DNA from: a virus
Direction: 5' to 3' (one strand)
DNA length: 36,207 nt
Virus record (IMG/VR): IMGVR_UViG_3300042465_001064
Coordinates: 1 to 36,207 of that record
In this document: positions 13,793 through 22,091 of the stretch, one piece after another
How the letters are laid out: each line of letters opens with the position of its first letter
Position numbering within the stretch: the stretch's first letter is position 1
Translations under genes and position numbers: made by a program
The notes under the pieces: generated by a model
What the model saw: the letters and a program-made list of their open reading frames with translations, nothing else
What the model was told of the DNA's origin: nothing
Databases searched by the model: none

Positions 13793-13974
13793 AAAAACCA
13801 CCATATTCAAAGATCAGTTATCCCTCTGTGGCAAACAAAGATTTTAAATGGGAGTCTGGTTCAGACGTCCAAGCCATTTGGCGCAAGTACGGCTGGACGC
13901 CGCCGTCTGAGACTATGACCCCGCCACCACCGCCAGCAGAAAAGTACATTGAGCCTTTAAGGAGAGTTAGGTAA
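13786..13974 (+). CDS. Small protein, 62 aa, proline-rich C-terminus
   Basis: AAAGGAG lies before the ATG. Contains a short globular front (FKWESGSDVQAIWRKYGWTP) and a proline run TPPPPPAEKY near the end. Function unknown. The stop is immediately followed by the next ATG. Confidence 0.7.
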   Translation: MLEKPPYSKISYPSVANKDFKWESGSDVQAIWRKYGWTPPSETMTPPPPPAEKYIEPLRRVR

Positions 13975-14166
13975 ATGCCAAGACCAAAACCACCTGAACC
14001 ACTATTAGGCCGACAAATCCGAATGTCTGACAGACATTGGATGATCTTGCAAGAACTTGGCGGCGCTGAATGGCTGCGCAAACAACTGGATAAGAACGCC
14101 AAGATGCCGGCCAAGTATTACCGCATGGAAGTAGACGCACCTTCAAAGAGAGAACCCAATGACTAA
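13975..14166 (+). CDS. Small basic protein, 63 aa, possible ribbon- or helix-type DNA binder
   Basis: AAGGAG lies about 10 nt before the ATG. RPKPPEPLLGRQIRMSDRHW then ILQELGGAEWLRKQLDK: an arginine-rich strand followed by a helix that ends in GGAEWLR. Similar short proteins occur in phages and plasmids and look like small DNA binders of the ribbon-helix-helix size class. This is inference from shape only. Confidence 0.7.
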   Translation: MPRPKPPEPLLGRQIRMSDRHWMILQELGGAEWLRKQLDKNAKMPAKYYRMEVDAPSKREPND

Positions 14167-14175
14167 GGAAAACAC

Positions 14176-14808
14176 ATGAGTTATATCGTGGCATCGTTGC
14201 CGCCCATGAAATGCTTTGTAAAGCGCGAGTTTTTATACAACGACCACAAGGGGCACGGCGAGTTAGAGCCGGCCATCTGGGTCAGCCTTAAAGCCTTGCG
14301 TGGCCAAGTGTTCCGCATTGAATCGCTGTTGCCGGCCTACGGCGCGCTGTATGACAAGCTGCCGATCCACGCCTACGTCTGGCATGCTGACGCCGGTAAC
14401 TTGCCTGTTGACACTTTGCAACTGTGGGACTGTATGGGCTACCGATTTACAATCATTGAAAAAATTGGCCTGCGCAATCTTGGCGTAAAGTTCTTGGGCA
14501 AAGACCGTGAGTGGCACTTTGGGCGCTATCTGTTTACGGTGGACTTCTGCGCCGAGGGCATGGACTTGGACACGGGCTTTACCGAGCAGGCCGAGGAACA
14601 CAAGTCTTTTAACTGGATTGCTTTGGACAACGGCCAGTTTGCCTGCCAGCCGAACAACCGATGCTTGTGGTACGACCAGAGCCTGATCCCCGCTGAGACA
14701 AAGTTTCCCGACTTCCAAGCTGCGCAAAGATTGTGGACGGTTGACGGCACACGCAAGTGGTCAGCCGGCGATGATTGGTTCTACGATATTAAGGCGAGAA
14801 ATGACTAA
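14176..14808 (+). CDS. Conserved phage protein of unknown function, 210 aa
   Basis: AAGGAAA precedes the ATG. Rich in aromatic residues and tryptophan, with regularly spaced beta segments (YRFTIIEKIGL, DREWHFGRYLFTVDF, HKSFNWIALDNGQFACQPNN). It contains no catalytic motif I recognise. The fold looks beta-sandwich-like. It belongs to the nuclease-helicase operon and overlaps the next gene by 8 bp. Confidence 0.78.
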   Translation: MSYIVASLPPMKCFVKREFLYNDHKGHGELEPAIWVSLKALRGQVFRIESLLPAYGALYDKLPIHAYVWHADAGNLPVDTLQLWDCMGYRFTIIEKIGLRNLGVKFLGKDREWHFGRYLFTVDFCAEGMDLDTGFTEQAEEHKSFNWIALDNGQFACQPNNRCLWYDQSLIPAETKFPDFQAAQRLWTVDGTRKWSAGDDWFYDIKARND

Positions 14809-15001
14809 CAGACCAGACTTTGCAACGTGGAGCCAAGCTAACTTGGCCAAGTTTGCCGATGAAGCCTACGCCAAGTTATGTGAGCAAGACGACCGCATCC
14901 AGCACTTGCAATGCGATCTGAAGACCGCCATTGAAGCCTACCGAGCGTTAAGTAAGGAACAGGGCGCGCTCGTCGATGCGCCGGTTCTGAAGACCCCGTA
15001 A
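14801..15001 (+). CDS. Small helical protein, 66 aa, overlapping the endolysin gene tail to tail
   Basis: Starts 8 bp inside the preceding gene, with AAGGCGAG upstream. The front is tryptophan/asparagine-containing (FATWSQANLAKFADEAYAKL), then a charged helix (CDLKTAIEAYRALSKEQGAL). The last 54 bp (14948-15001) overlap the 3' end of the endolysin on the other strand. Function unknown. Confidence 0.65.
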   Translation: MTNRPDFATWSQANLAKFADEAYAKLCEQDDRIQHLQCDLKTAIEAYRALSKEQGALVDAPVLKTP

Positions 15002-15424
15002 GACTTTGCCGCCAGCCATGCAATACTTCAAAAGTTCTTCGGCAGCGCCCGCCATGTCGCCCCGAAGAACTTTCTGGCGCATGGTTGACCTTTGGAGCGT
15101 GCCAAGGCCTACATTAAAAGAAAATGATACGAGAGCGTCAAACTGTCCTTGAGTAAGAGGCACAGGACAATAAGTAGCCACGCCTTTCTCAAACCGAGCA
15201 AGATCGGCCCTAAGAATCGCATTTACTTCGTCTTTTGAAAACGATCGGTTATCTTCTGGATGAAGCGCGTAACCGCCTCTTTGATCAATTGGCATCTTGC
15301 CTTGATTTGGGTAAAGAACATGGCCTACTCCTATTGTCCACAGCTTGGCTGGGCACTGGTATGGTTTAAATCGAACACCCTCATGGTGTTTGATCATCTC
15401 AATGGTTTTGGGGCTGACGTTCAT
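14948..15424 (-). CDS. Endolysin, T4/P22-type lysozyme (GH24)
   Basis: 158 residues. It cleaves the glycan strand of peptidoglycan at the end of infection. The GH24 triad follows the E-x8-C-x5-T spacing: E15, C24 and T30 within HHEGVRFKPYQCPAKLWTIG, followed by GVGH. C24 replaces the Asp of T4 lysozyme, as in many phage relatives. The C-terminal RGLQNRRIDERALF is also typical. There is no signal peptide or SAR segment, so it needs the holin to reach the wall. The start overlaps the holin stop (ATGA). Confidence 0.92.
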   Translation of the reverse strand: MNVSPKTIEMIKHHEGVRFKPYQCPAKLWTIGVGHVLYPNQGKMPIDQRGGYALHPEDNRSFSKDEVNAILRADLARFEKGVATYCPVPLTQGQFDALVSFSFNVGLGTLQRSTMRQKVLRGDMAGAAEELLKYCMAGGKVLRGLQNRRIDERALFLT

Positions 15425-15936
15425 TTGCCAAAGGCCCGACCGCCAAAGTGAAAAGCAATGATGCTGGCAAACAGCGCTTGGGTGTCAGAGTCCCACAGCA
15501 TCTCGGCCAACTCAACAAACGTGACGCCGTTGTGCCATCCGTAGGCAAACAGGCCAACGTCAACAAAGACTAACAGAAAAAAGAACCCGTAGGTAATGAC
15601 AGGGCGAACGCTGGCGCGTAAGTTTTTCATCCAAGTAGATGTGCCTTCGTTTAGACTTTCATCGTGGGCATAGATGGCCTGCATTTCAGCTTGCTGCGCG
15701 CCAATTAGGACTTGCTGGGTATTGGCTGCGCTTTCGGTGGCCAGTTGCTCTGACCGAATATGCTCAATGCGTTCTTGCGCTTCAAAGCCGGCTTTGCGCA
15801 GTTCTAGTTCACGCTCAATCTGCATCCGAGCAAGGTTTAACTCATGCGCTTTGTCAGACCGGTCTTGAAAGAAATCCAATAGCTTGGGCAAGCCGCCCAT
15901 CAGGAAAGAGATCAGGGTTGATAGTAATGTCAGCAT
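15421..15936 (-). CDS. Holin-like membrane protein (3TM holin type)
   Basis: 171 residues. Hydrophobic N-terminus (1-20, LLSTLISFLMGGLPKLL), a long charged helix (24-100), then two membrane segments: about 112-133 (PVITYGFFFLLVFVDVGLFA) and 153-167, ending GGRAFGK. This resembles the gene-transfer-agent/phage 3TM holins, which also carry an Arg-Pro just before the second membrane segment (RP at 111-112). Position immediately before the endolysin with an ATGA overlap supports the call. It probably forms the membrane lesion that releases endolysin. Confidence 0.8.
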   Translation of the reverse strand: MLTLLSTLISFLMGGLPKLLDFFQDRSDKAHELNLARMQIERELELRKAGFEAQERIEHIRSEQLATESAANTQQVLIGAQQAEMQAIYAHDESLNEGTSTWMKNLRASVRPVITYGFFFLLVFVDVGLFAYGWHNGVTFVELAEMLWDSDTQALFASIIAFHFGGRAFGK

Positions 15937-16088
15937 TATCCTAGTCCAATCATTCCAAGTAGTTTATTGACAATCTTGTCCGACAAATCGTCAGGCAAGA
16001 ACCGCAAAAGCCCAAGCACCCACCAAGCGATGCACAGGCGCACAAACACTTTGAGAAACAGGTCAAATTGTTTCTGGTATTCATTCAC
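15936..16088 (-). CDS. 50-aa membrane protein, GTG start, in the lysis cluster
   Basis: The GTG at 16088 overlaps the TGA of the upstream gene (GTGA), and its own TAA overlaps the holin ATG (TAATG). Starting further upstream would add a Cys-rich stretch overlapping the previous gene. Residues 12-29 (KVFVRLCIAWWVLGLLRF) form one membrane helix; the tail DKIVNKLLGMIGLG is amphipathic. It could be an antiholin or second holin; this is not shown. Confidence 0.65.
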   Translation of the reverse strand: MNEYQKQFDLFLKVFVRLCIAWWVLGLLRFLPDDLSDKIVNKLLGMIGLG

Positions 16089-16582
16089 CGACCACACCGT
16101 ACTCTGGCGCAAACTTCGGAAACCTCCGCAATAACCCAGCCGATGCCGCCAATTAGTAAAACAATGGCAACAATACCGATCGCCCACGCCATCTGTTCAT
16201 CTTCGGCTTCTTTGCGTTTCTTTTCTTCAGCTTTGGCTTGACGTGCTAAATGCGCGTCTTCAATGTCCATTTGCTGCTGGCGCTCTTTAATCTTTTGCCA
16301 CACGTCTATGCGGCCCGTCTGCATAAAAAGCATTTGTAACTCGGCTTCAAAGCGTTTGGTTTCATCAAGCGCCATCTCAATTTGAAGGGCCGTGCCAAGG
16401 TTTGATTTGTTGCCAGATCGTTTGGCCTCCACCATGGCCTTGGTGGCCACGCTTTTGGCGTCAAACATCTTAGCGATCATGGGCGCTAGGCCCGCTAGAT
16501 CGTTGGCTACTTTACTTGCCTTTTTGACAAGTCCTATGGCTTGCTGTAGTCCCTCAAGCGCCGTGATGGGGTCGATGATCAT
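16085..16582 (-). CDS. Coiled-coil protein with C-terminal membrane segment, 165 aa
   Basis: Helical throughout. The charged segment 92-130 (DVWQKIKERQQQMDIEDAHL and a K/E-rich follow-on) is a coiled coil. A membrane helix at 131-152 (MAWAIGIVAIVLLIGGIGWV) lies close to the C-terminus, opposite to an i-spanin. Similar proteins lie next to lysis genes in other phages. A virion or lysis role is possible. Linked to neighbours by ATGA/GTGA overlaps. Confidence 0.75.
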   Translation of the reverse strand: MIIDPITALEGLQQAIGLVKKASKVANDLAGLAPMIAKMFDAKSVATKAMVEAKRSGNKSNLGTALQIEMALDETKRFEAELQMLFMQTGRIDVWQKIKERQQQMDIEDAHLARQAKAEEKKRKEAEDEQMAWAIGIVAIVLLIGGIGWVIAEVSEVCARVRCGR

Positions 16583-16800
16583 TTGTCAACTTTAGCATCC
16601 AGTTTGTCAAAGATCTTTCCCAACATGTCTTTAACTTCACGCATGTCAGACCGATAGTCATCCCGCGTGACGTAGTTCAATGGCATCGCCCGCACGTCGG
16701 TGTCTAGGCGCTCAAGCGATCGGTAAATGTTGTTTAACACCCACCCGCCTAAGAACCCCGCCAAACTGACGGCGATGTTAAATAAGACTTGAGAATCCAT
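16579..16800 (-). CDS. Small membrane-anchored protein, 73 aa
   Basis: One membrane helix near the N-terminus (about 8-24, NIAVSLAGFLGGWVLNN) followed by a charged helix ending MLGKIFDKLDAKVDK. The layout resembles XhlA-like lysis accessory proteins but with the membrane segment at the front. Its ATG overlaps the stop of the large ejection-type protein (TAATG), and its stop overlaps the next gene. Confidence 0.75.
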   Translation of the reverse strand: MDSQVLFNIAVSLAGFLGGWVLNNIYRSLERLDTDVRAMPLNYVTRDDYRSDMREVKDMLGKIFDKLDAKVDK

Positions 16801-18941
16801 TACGGTCTTCCAGGCGCCATGTTGTTTAAAATGATTCGCGCTGGCTGGTTTGCCAAAGCGTTATCGTAACGATCTGGCGCCAAAGCATTGACGCCCATAG
16901 TTGTCGTGCCCGTAGCAACCGCTTTAGTGCCAGACTTCCATTGGCTTGGATCAGACAACAGTTTTAGCACTTTGACGCGTTCCTCACCGGGCAGTGTGGC
17001 CAATAGGTCAGCCGCGCCTTGGGGAGTCTTAAGCGCCTCTGTCAGCGTTGTCATGGTTTTAGCGCCAATCTTGGTTTCCAAAATTTGCAACGCTTTGTTG
17101 GTCGTGGCGGCCACAGCGTTTAGATACGACGGGACGCGTAACTTGGACATGTTGTCAAGCAACAACTGTTTCAAAGCGTCTTGGCCTGCGGTAACTTGTT
17201 CCTTGACGGCAATGTCAGTCAGGCGCTTTTTAGCCTGTTCTTGCAAAACTGCCATAGTGTTGTCAGCTAGTTCAGTGGCAATGTTGTATTTGCCTGGGCC
17301 AAGAATCTTTTCCACAACTTCTGGCGATTCGTTTTGCACCAGACGAACAAATTCGTCTTTGTTATTTTTAAAAAGTTCAAGCGCTTTGCCGGCCAGTTTC
17401 TTTTCAGCAATTGCGCTCATGCCTTTGGTGTAATCAGCCAAGTATTGACGGTAACCAGTACCACCGGCTGATTCGATGGCATCGACCAAAGCGGGGCGAA
17501 TATCTGTCAAAACACTGGCCGCAAGGTTGCGCTGGGCAGTTGCATCCATGCCTGGGCGCAATTTTTGAATGGCGGCGTTGACAGAATTCTTACGAATGGC
17601 GTCCAAAGCGCGTGCGTCAATAACGCCGCCGCTGCTAGTCCATTTAACAATGTCATCAGCCACGGTTTTAACTGCGCCAGCCAACACATCGTTACCCGCA
17701 AACTCAGGTTTGTTGGCAATTGTAGATATGCTCTGCGCTAGTTTTTGACCTTCGAGAGGTTTAATACCGACTGAACGAAGCGCGTCTGCCGCGCTTTGCG
17801 CAAATCTAGCACCTTGGCCAAGATCAAGCGAAGCCTGCGCAGCTTTGTTTGACCACTCACCAAAGGCTTTTTCAGCCAATTCGCTGCCATATGTATATTT
17901 AGTTAAGCCAACAGGCAAATTACGTTTGATCAAGTCAAGGCGCGCCCATGCTTCAGCGGCATTGCCCGCGCTAATAAGATCACGCACTTTTTGAACTTCA
18001 GCCGCCGCTTCAGCACTAAGTTTGCCAGCCCGCGCTTCAAAATCTGCAACATCTTTACCTAAGTTTGTGCGGTTAAGCGCAGTCTCGCGTTGTGGGCCAG
18101 TCATTGCGTTAAGATTTGCTTTAGCTTGCTCAACCGTACCGCGCGCTTCTGCCGCTGTTGCGCCGCCTGCCATCTTGGCAAGGGCGTTCACGGCTTCTTT
18201 GCCTTGAGTGTCTTCTAGCGCACGAAGGAATCGTGGATCGCGGGCAGTAGCCCGATCAATCAGCGCTTGGAATGTTGGGTTGTTGATGTCAGCAGTTGCC
18301 TGCGCCGCGCTAACACCTTTGCCTTGCGCTGCGCGTAAAGCATTGGTAACTTGTTGAAAATCAGGGCCAAGCGCTTCTTTTACAATTTTGGCGGCCTTTT
18401 GTTGAGGAATCTGGCGCAAGTCGGCGATCTTGCCGCCAACATAACTAACTGCGGGGCCAAGCAAACGGCCCGCTGTTTCATATAGTCCACCTTCAACAAC
18501 ATTACGAACAGGTTCGACAATTTGAGCCGCGCCCTGACGGGGGGCTTTCATGCCCATTGCCACGTCGGCCATCTCCAAACCTTCCTTAGCCATACCATAA
18601 CCAAGGCCCGCACCAGTAACGCCTAGCGTTGCCATGCCCACAGGGCTGGTTGGAACACCAGCGGCAGTGCCTACTAGGCCGCCAGCAATTGCACCGCCAG
18701 CTTCAACTAAAGGCGCAACATAAGGACGAACGGTTTGATATACCCGCTGGCCAGTGGTCAAATCTTGACGGGGGCCAGGCATGCCAGTTTCTGTGCTAAT
18801 GCTAGGCTGAAGCGCCGTAGGCAATTCAGCAGGCGCAGTGCGAACTCGTCGAATTTCGTCAGCAAGTGCTTTGGCGTCTGCGGCGTTGCCCGCAGCATCG
18901 GCCTTGACCAACGCTGCTGTGAGTTGTTCAAGTGTGGCCAT
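16800..18941 (-). CDS. Large virion protein, probable DNA-ejection protein (P22 gp16-like position)
   Basis: 713 residues, alanine-rich and mostly helical. Near the N-terminus lies a glycine/alanine segment (VEAGGAIAGGLVGTAAGVPT, about 80-100) that could insert into a membrane. This composition and the position, last of three large Ala-rich genes after the tail genes, match the ejection proteins gp7, gp20 and gp16 of P22, which leave the virion with the DNA and form a channel across the envelope. I see no peptidoglycan hydrolase motif. No strong sequence signature, so the assignment rests on order and composition. Confidence 0.7.
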   Translation of the reverse strand: MATLEQLTAALVKADAAGNAADAKALADEIRRVRTAPAELPTALQPSISTETGMPGPRQDLTTGQRVYQTVRPYVAPLVEAGGAIAGGLVGTAAGVPTSPVGMATLGVTGAGLGYGMAKEGLEMADVAMGMKAPRQGAAQIVEPVRNVVEGGLYETAGRLLGPAVSYVGGKIADLRQIPQQKAAKIVKEALGPDFQQVTNALRAAQGKGVSAAQATADINNPTFQALIDRATARDPRFLRALEDTQGKEAVNALAKMAGGATAAEARGTVEQAKANLNAMTGPQRETALNRTNLGKDVADFEARAGKLSAEAAAEVQKVRDLISAGNAAEAWARLDLIKRNLPVGLTKYTYGSELAEKAFGEWSNKAAQASLDLGQGARFAQSAADALRSVGIKPLEGQKLAQSISTIANKPEFAGNDVLAGAVKTVADDIVKWTSSGGVIDARALDAIRKNSVNAAIQKLRPGMDATAQRNLAASVLTDIRPALVDAIESAGGTGYRQYLADYTKGMSAIAEKKLAGKALELFKNNKDEFVRLVQNESPEVVEKILGPGKYNIATELADNTMAVLQEQAKKRLTDIAVKEQVTAGQDALKQLLLDNMSKLRVPSYLNAVAATTNKALQILETKIGAKTMTTLTEALKTPQGAADLLATLPGEERVKVLKLLSDPSQWKSGTKAVATGTTTMGVNALAPDRYDNALANQPARIILNNMAPGRP

Positions 18942-18943
18942 AA

Positions 18944-20275
18944 TTATTTGTACTTATCAAGAAGGGCGTCAATGTTTGCACCGCCAGCGGCGGGGGCTGC
19001 ACCACCAGCACCAAATTTTCGGCGGGCGTTGTCTACGCCTGTTCGCACAACATCTTGGAACTCGCGCGCGGCTTTAACATACTCAACCTCACTCTGAGCC
19101 AACTTCATGCGAAGTTTGGCCGCTGTGGCTTTTGCGCCTTCCTTCTCAGAAATAGCGCCGCCACCTTTGAGTGCCTCAAACGCTGACAAGAACGCGGCGC
19201 CTTCAATTTGGTCTTGATAAGATTGAAAGTCAGACGCGTCTGTGCCGGGGATAAACCGGAAGCCAGGCTTCCATGTAGCGCCCACGGCATCGTTGAAACC
19301 GGGGTGTGGTTTAGTAGCAGGCTGAATGACTTTACCACTGGCGTCTTTAACTGCCTGCCTGCCGATCATGTCATCAACGGCGTTAACCGCTATCATTGCG
19401 TTTGTAATAACGCCCGGCAGCGCTTGTTGCGCGGCCACAGTGCCTTTGGCAATTGCCTCGCCCGTGGCTTTGGCGCCGGCCATAGCTTGCTGAAACACGG
19501 GGTCTTTGGCGCGTTTTTCTTGTTCTTCCAAAACTGCCACACGGCGGCCTTCCAGACCAATCCGCTGACCTTCTTGTTTGATACGAGTTTCAGAATCTTT
19601 GGCTTCGCGTAGTTGAGCCGGAGTCATTGTGGTTGTAACTGTACCGCCTGCAACTTCTTGGGCAGGGCCGCCCAATCCGGGGACACTAACAATTCGTTTG
19701 GTACCGCCGACGTCTTGCTGGAGGAATTGAGGTTTGTTTTGCTTGATGTATTCGCCCAAGCCCAAAGCGGCTTTGTTTTTCCACTCGGCGAAACCCGCAG
19801 GGTCGGCTGGAATTGATCGAGCAGCGTCCATGATCGAAACCTTGGCAACAGGAGAGCCCGCCATGTCAGGGTCTTGTTGCTGGGTCTGAAGCCACTGAAG
19901 CGCAGAACGCTGGTCAGTAACATCCCGAAGCGCGTCACGATATAAACCGGTTTTTGATACGACCAACTCATTACGGCGTTTTGCTTCTTCGGTTTGCGCT
20001 TTACCAATTTCAGTCACACCAGTAGAAAGTTTACGGCCGCTTTCACCAAACTGGGTCGCCAACTTGTAACGGGTTTCTGGCTGAGTCAAATCGGGGTTTC
20101 CAGCTAAAAAAGTTTGCAAGCCTTTACGCTCTTTCAACGTAAGCGCATTCAACTCGCCCTCTTGGTCAAGTTGCTTAAACTTCATTGCAGTCATCAGCGT
20201 GTTGACCGGCGAAAATTGCGCTAGATCAATTTGTGTTGGCCTTGCACCAAGAATAATACTAGGATCGAGTGGCAT
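18944..20275 (-). CDS. Virion protein, probable DNA-ejection protein (P22 gp20-like position)
   Basis: 443 residues, helical with many Ala, Gln and Lys; it lies 2 bp upstream of the larger ejection-type gene. The C-terminal third contains a Gly-rich region (KFGAGGAAPAAGGANIDALL, about 422-441). Long charged helices dominate the middle (RIKQEGQRIGLEGRRVAVLE). No enzymatic motif is visible. The ejection role is inferred from position. Confidence 0.68.
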   Translation of the reverse strand: MPLDPSIILGARPTQIDLAQFSPVNTLMTAMKFKQLDQEGELNALTLKERKGLQTFLAGNPDLTQPETRYKLATQFGESGRKLSTGVTEIGKAQTEEAKRRNELVVSKTGLYRDALRDVTDQRSALQWLQTQQQDPDMAGSPVAKVSIMDAARSIPADPAGFAEWKNKAALGLGEYIKQNKPQFLQQDVGGTKRIVSVPGLGGPAQEVAGGTVTTTMTPAQLREAKDSETRIKQEGQRIGLEGRRVAVLEEQEKRAKDPVFQQAMAGAKATGEAIAKGTVAAQQALPGVITNAMIAVNAVDDMIGRQAVKDASGKVIQPATKPHPGFNDAVGATWKPGFRFIPGTDASDFQSYQDQIEGAAFLSAFEALKGGGAISEKEGAKATAAKLRMKLAQSEVEYVKAAREFQDVVRTGVDNARRKFGAGGAAPAAGGANIDALLDKYK

Positions 20276-20277
20276 TT

Positions 20278-21537
20278 TTAACCTCTTGTAAGGTACTTGT
20301 TCAGTAACTGATTTTGGTTGTACATACCGTACACACTGGTGGCTTGGTTTAAAGCATTAGAAAATGCGTTTGCTGAACCAATTCTTCCCGCGGCACTAGC
20401 GTTGGCTGCACCGGTAATTGCATTGATTTGGTTAGAACCTTGGTTGCCATAGATGTTAGTCAAATTACTTCCATACCCACTATACGCGCTTTGACGCGCA
20501 GCGTTAGAGCCAGCATACGTGTTTGACGTACCAGCGCCGTAATTACCATACGCAGCAGATGCGCCTGCGCCAGTTCGTGCGGCAATATCACTAGCGGTTG
20601 CGCCGTAATTACCGTAAGCAGTGCTTGCGCCAGCACCAGCATTTTGAATGGCTTGTGACGCGCCAGATGCAAAATTACCAGCAGCCGCAGCTTGTCCAGA
20701 CGCTGAAGCCTGACCGCTTGCTGTCAAAGACAGCAACGGTGCAAGTTGGTTTTGGCGCTCAGTTGTAAAGCGATTAAAAGCGTTGCCGTACTCTTGGGCT
20801 TGAAATGCTTTGTTGGCTTGAAAACGGTTAAACGCGTTCTGGTATTCCTGAGAACCCATTTCTTGGCCAAATCGGGCAGCAGCTTTAAGTGCAGAACCAG
20901 ACTGCAAACCGCCTTTGGCGGCCGTTGATCTTTCAATGGCTTTTTGACCTTCGGACAAACGAAACGCATAGCCTGGGTCTTCTTCCATTTGTTTGGCGTT
21001 GAATTGCTCAAACAACGTGTTGGGATCAAACCCTTCCACTTTAAATGTAGCGGCTGCTGAACCATAACCGGGGGCTTTAGTGTTACCACTTAAACCCAGT
21101 AAGTCCATTAAGCGGGCTTGACCAGTTTCACCCGCTTCTTTGAACGAACTAAGGTTTTCAACTTGCTTGTTAAATAATTCGCGCTGTAAACCAAGAGTTT
21201 TGTCAAGTGCTTCTTTTTGCGCCGCAAGTTGTTTGTCAAGTGCTGCGGCCGCAGCGGCGTTGCCAGCATCTGCGGCTGCTCTTTGAGCCGCAAGAGTTTG
21301 TGTTAATGTATTTTGTTGCGCCGCAATTTGCTTATCAACACTGTCTTTGTCGGCAGCAAGTTGTAACGCTAACGCATCTTTTTGCGCAGCAATTTGTTTT
21401 TCGGCGATTGTTAACGCCACTTCGCCTGATTTTTCAGCGCCAGCAACTTGAGTTGCTGCTGCACCTTCGGCAGCATTTGACGATATTATTGCGCTACCAA
21501 GGATAGCACCACCAACAGCTACAAATCCCCATGTCAT
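20278..21537 (-). CDS. Virion protein, probable DNA-transfer/ejection protein (P22 gp7-like position)
   Basis: 419 residues. The N-terminus is hydrophobic (WGFVAVGGAILGSAIISSNA, 2-21), like the cleaved front of P22 gp7. Residues about 40-125 are a coiled coil built from a recurring KQIAAQKDAL / KQIAAQQNTL / KQLAAQKEAL unit. The C-terminal third is low complexity with repeated AYGNYG (GASTAYGNYG, GASAAYGNYG) and Ser/Asn/Gly. First of the three ejection-type genes. Confidence 0.72.
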   Translation of the reverse strand: MTWGFVAVGGAILGSAIISSNAAEGAAATQVAGAEKSGEVALTIAEKQIAAQKDALALQLAADKDSVDKQIAAQQNTLTQTLAAQRAAADAGNAAAAAALDKQLAAQKEALDKTLGLQRELFNKQVENLSSFKEAGETGQARLMDLLGLSGNTKAPGYGSAAATFKVEGFDPNTLFEQFNAKQMEEDPGYAFRLSEGQKAIERSTAAKGGLQSGSALKAAARFGQEMGSQEYQNAFNRFQANKAFQAQEYGNAFNRFTTERQNQLAPLLSLTASGQASASGQAAAAGNFASGASQAIQNAGAGASTAYGNYGATASDIAARTGAGASAAYGNYGAGTSNTYAGSNAARQSAYSGYGSNLTNIYGNQGSNQINAITGAANASAAGRIGSANAFSNALNQATSVYGMYNQNQLLNKYLTRG

Positions 21538-22091
21538 AATTTATCTCCTTGCGCCGTCAGTTTCGGCAAAGCGTCAACAGATGCAATTAAACCCATTTCA
21601 TCATACGACGGTGAAATGACTTCTTGCTCGATTTTATCCAGTTCTGCTTCAGATTGGAACTCTGTTAAATGGACAGTTGTCCATAGTGTATCTTCTTCAG
21701 CGTAAACTGCACGTTTTAAACCTACTTCAGACACAAAAGTACATGGGCCTTGTAGGTGTTTTTGACCGAATTCTGTAAAAACGGTCACTTTACCCTTGGC
21801 AATAAAATTCAAATGCTGGTGGCGATGAATCTTGCCAATAATTAATGTTCCTTTTGGGATCATCATTTCGCGGGCGTAAGTGCAGCATCCATACTTTTCA
21901 TCTTTTGGCGTGAAGTAATGGGTTAAGGTGCAATCTTCAAGGGTTGACTGAACCACACCGCTGTCAATCAAATCTTGCAAACCTTTTTCAATGACCAATA
22001 TTTTCTCTCGAAATTGCACTTTGACGCGCTCGGGATCGGCAATAGCAAAGCCTTTGCCGTAAGTTACTGAGGATGGTGCGTATGTGATCAT
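21534..22091 (-). CDS. Cupin-fold protein, 185 aa
   Basis: Start at ATG 22091, chosen because it overlaps the stop of the upstream gene (ATGA). The core, residues 70-142, has the cupin pattern: REMMIPKGTLIIGKIHRHQH, then NFIAKGKVTVFTEFG, PCTFVSEVGLKRAVYAEEDT and WTTVH. H89, H91, H93 and H141 are candidate metal ligands. Such single-cupin proteins occur among tail genes of many environmental phages, without a proven role; they may be structural or modify sugars. Placed between a fibre-like gene and the ejection genes. Confidence 0.75.
   Translation of the reverse strand: MITYAPSSVTYGKGFAIADPERVKVQFREKILVIEKGLQDLIDSGVVQSTLEDCTLTHYFTPKDEKYGCCTYAREMMIPKGTLIIGKIHRHQHLNFIAKGKVTVFTEFGQKHLQGPCTFVSEVGLKRAVYAEEDTLWTTVHLTEFQSEAELDKIEQEVISPSYDEMGLIASVDALPKLTAQGDKL

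Noticed and set aside
16800-18941. Peptidoglycan hydrolase activity in the large ejection-type protein
   Set aside because: No lysozyme or transglycosylase motif could be found in the 713 residues.
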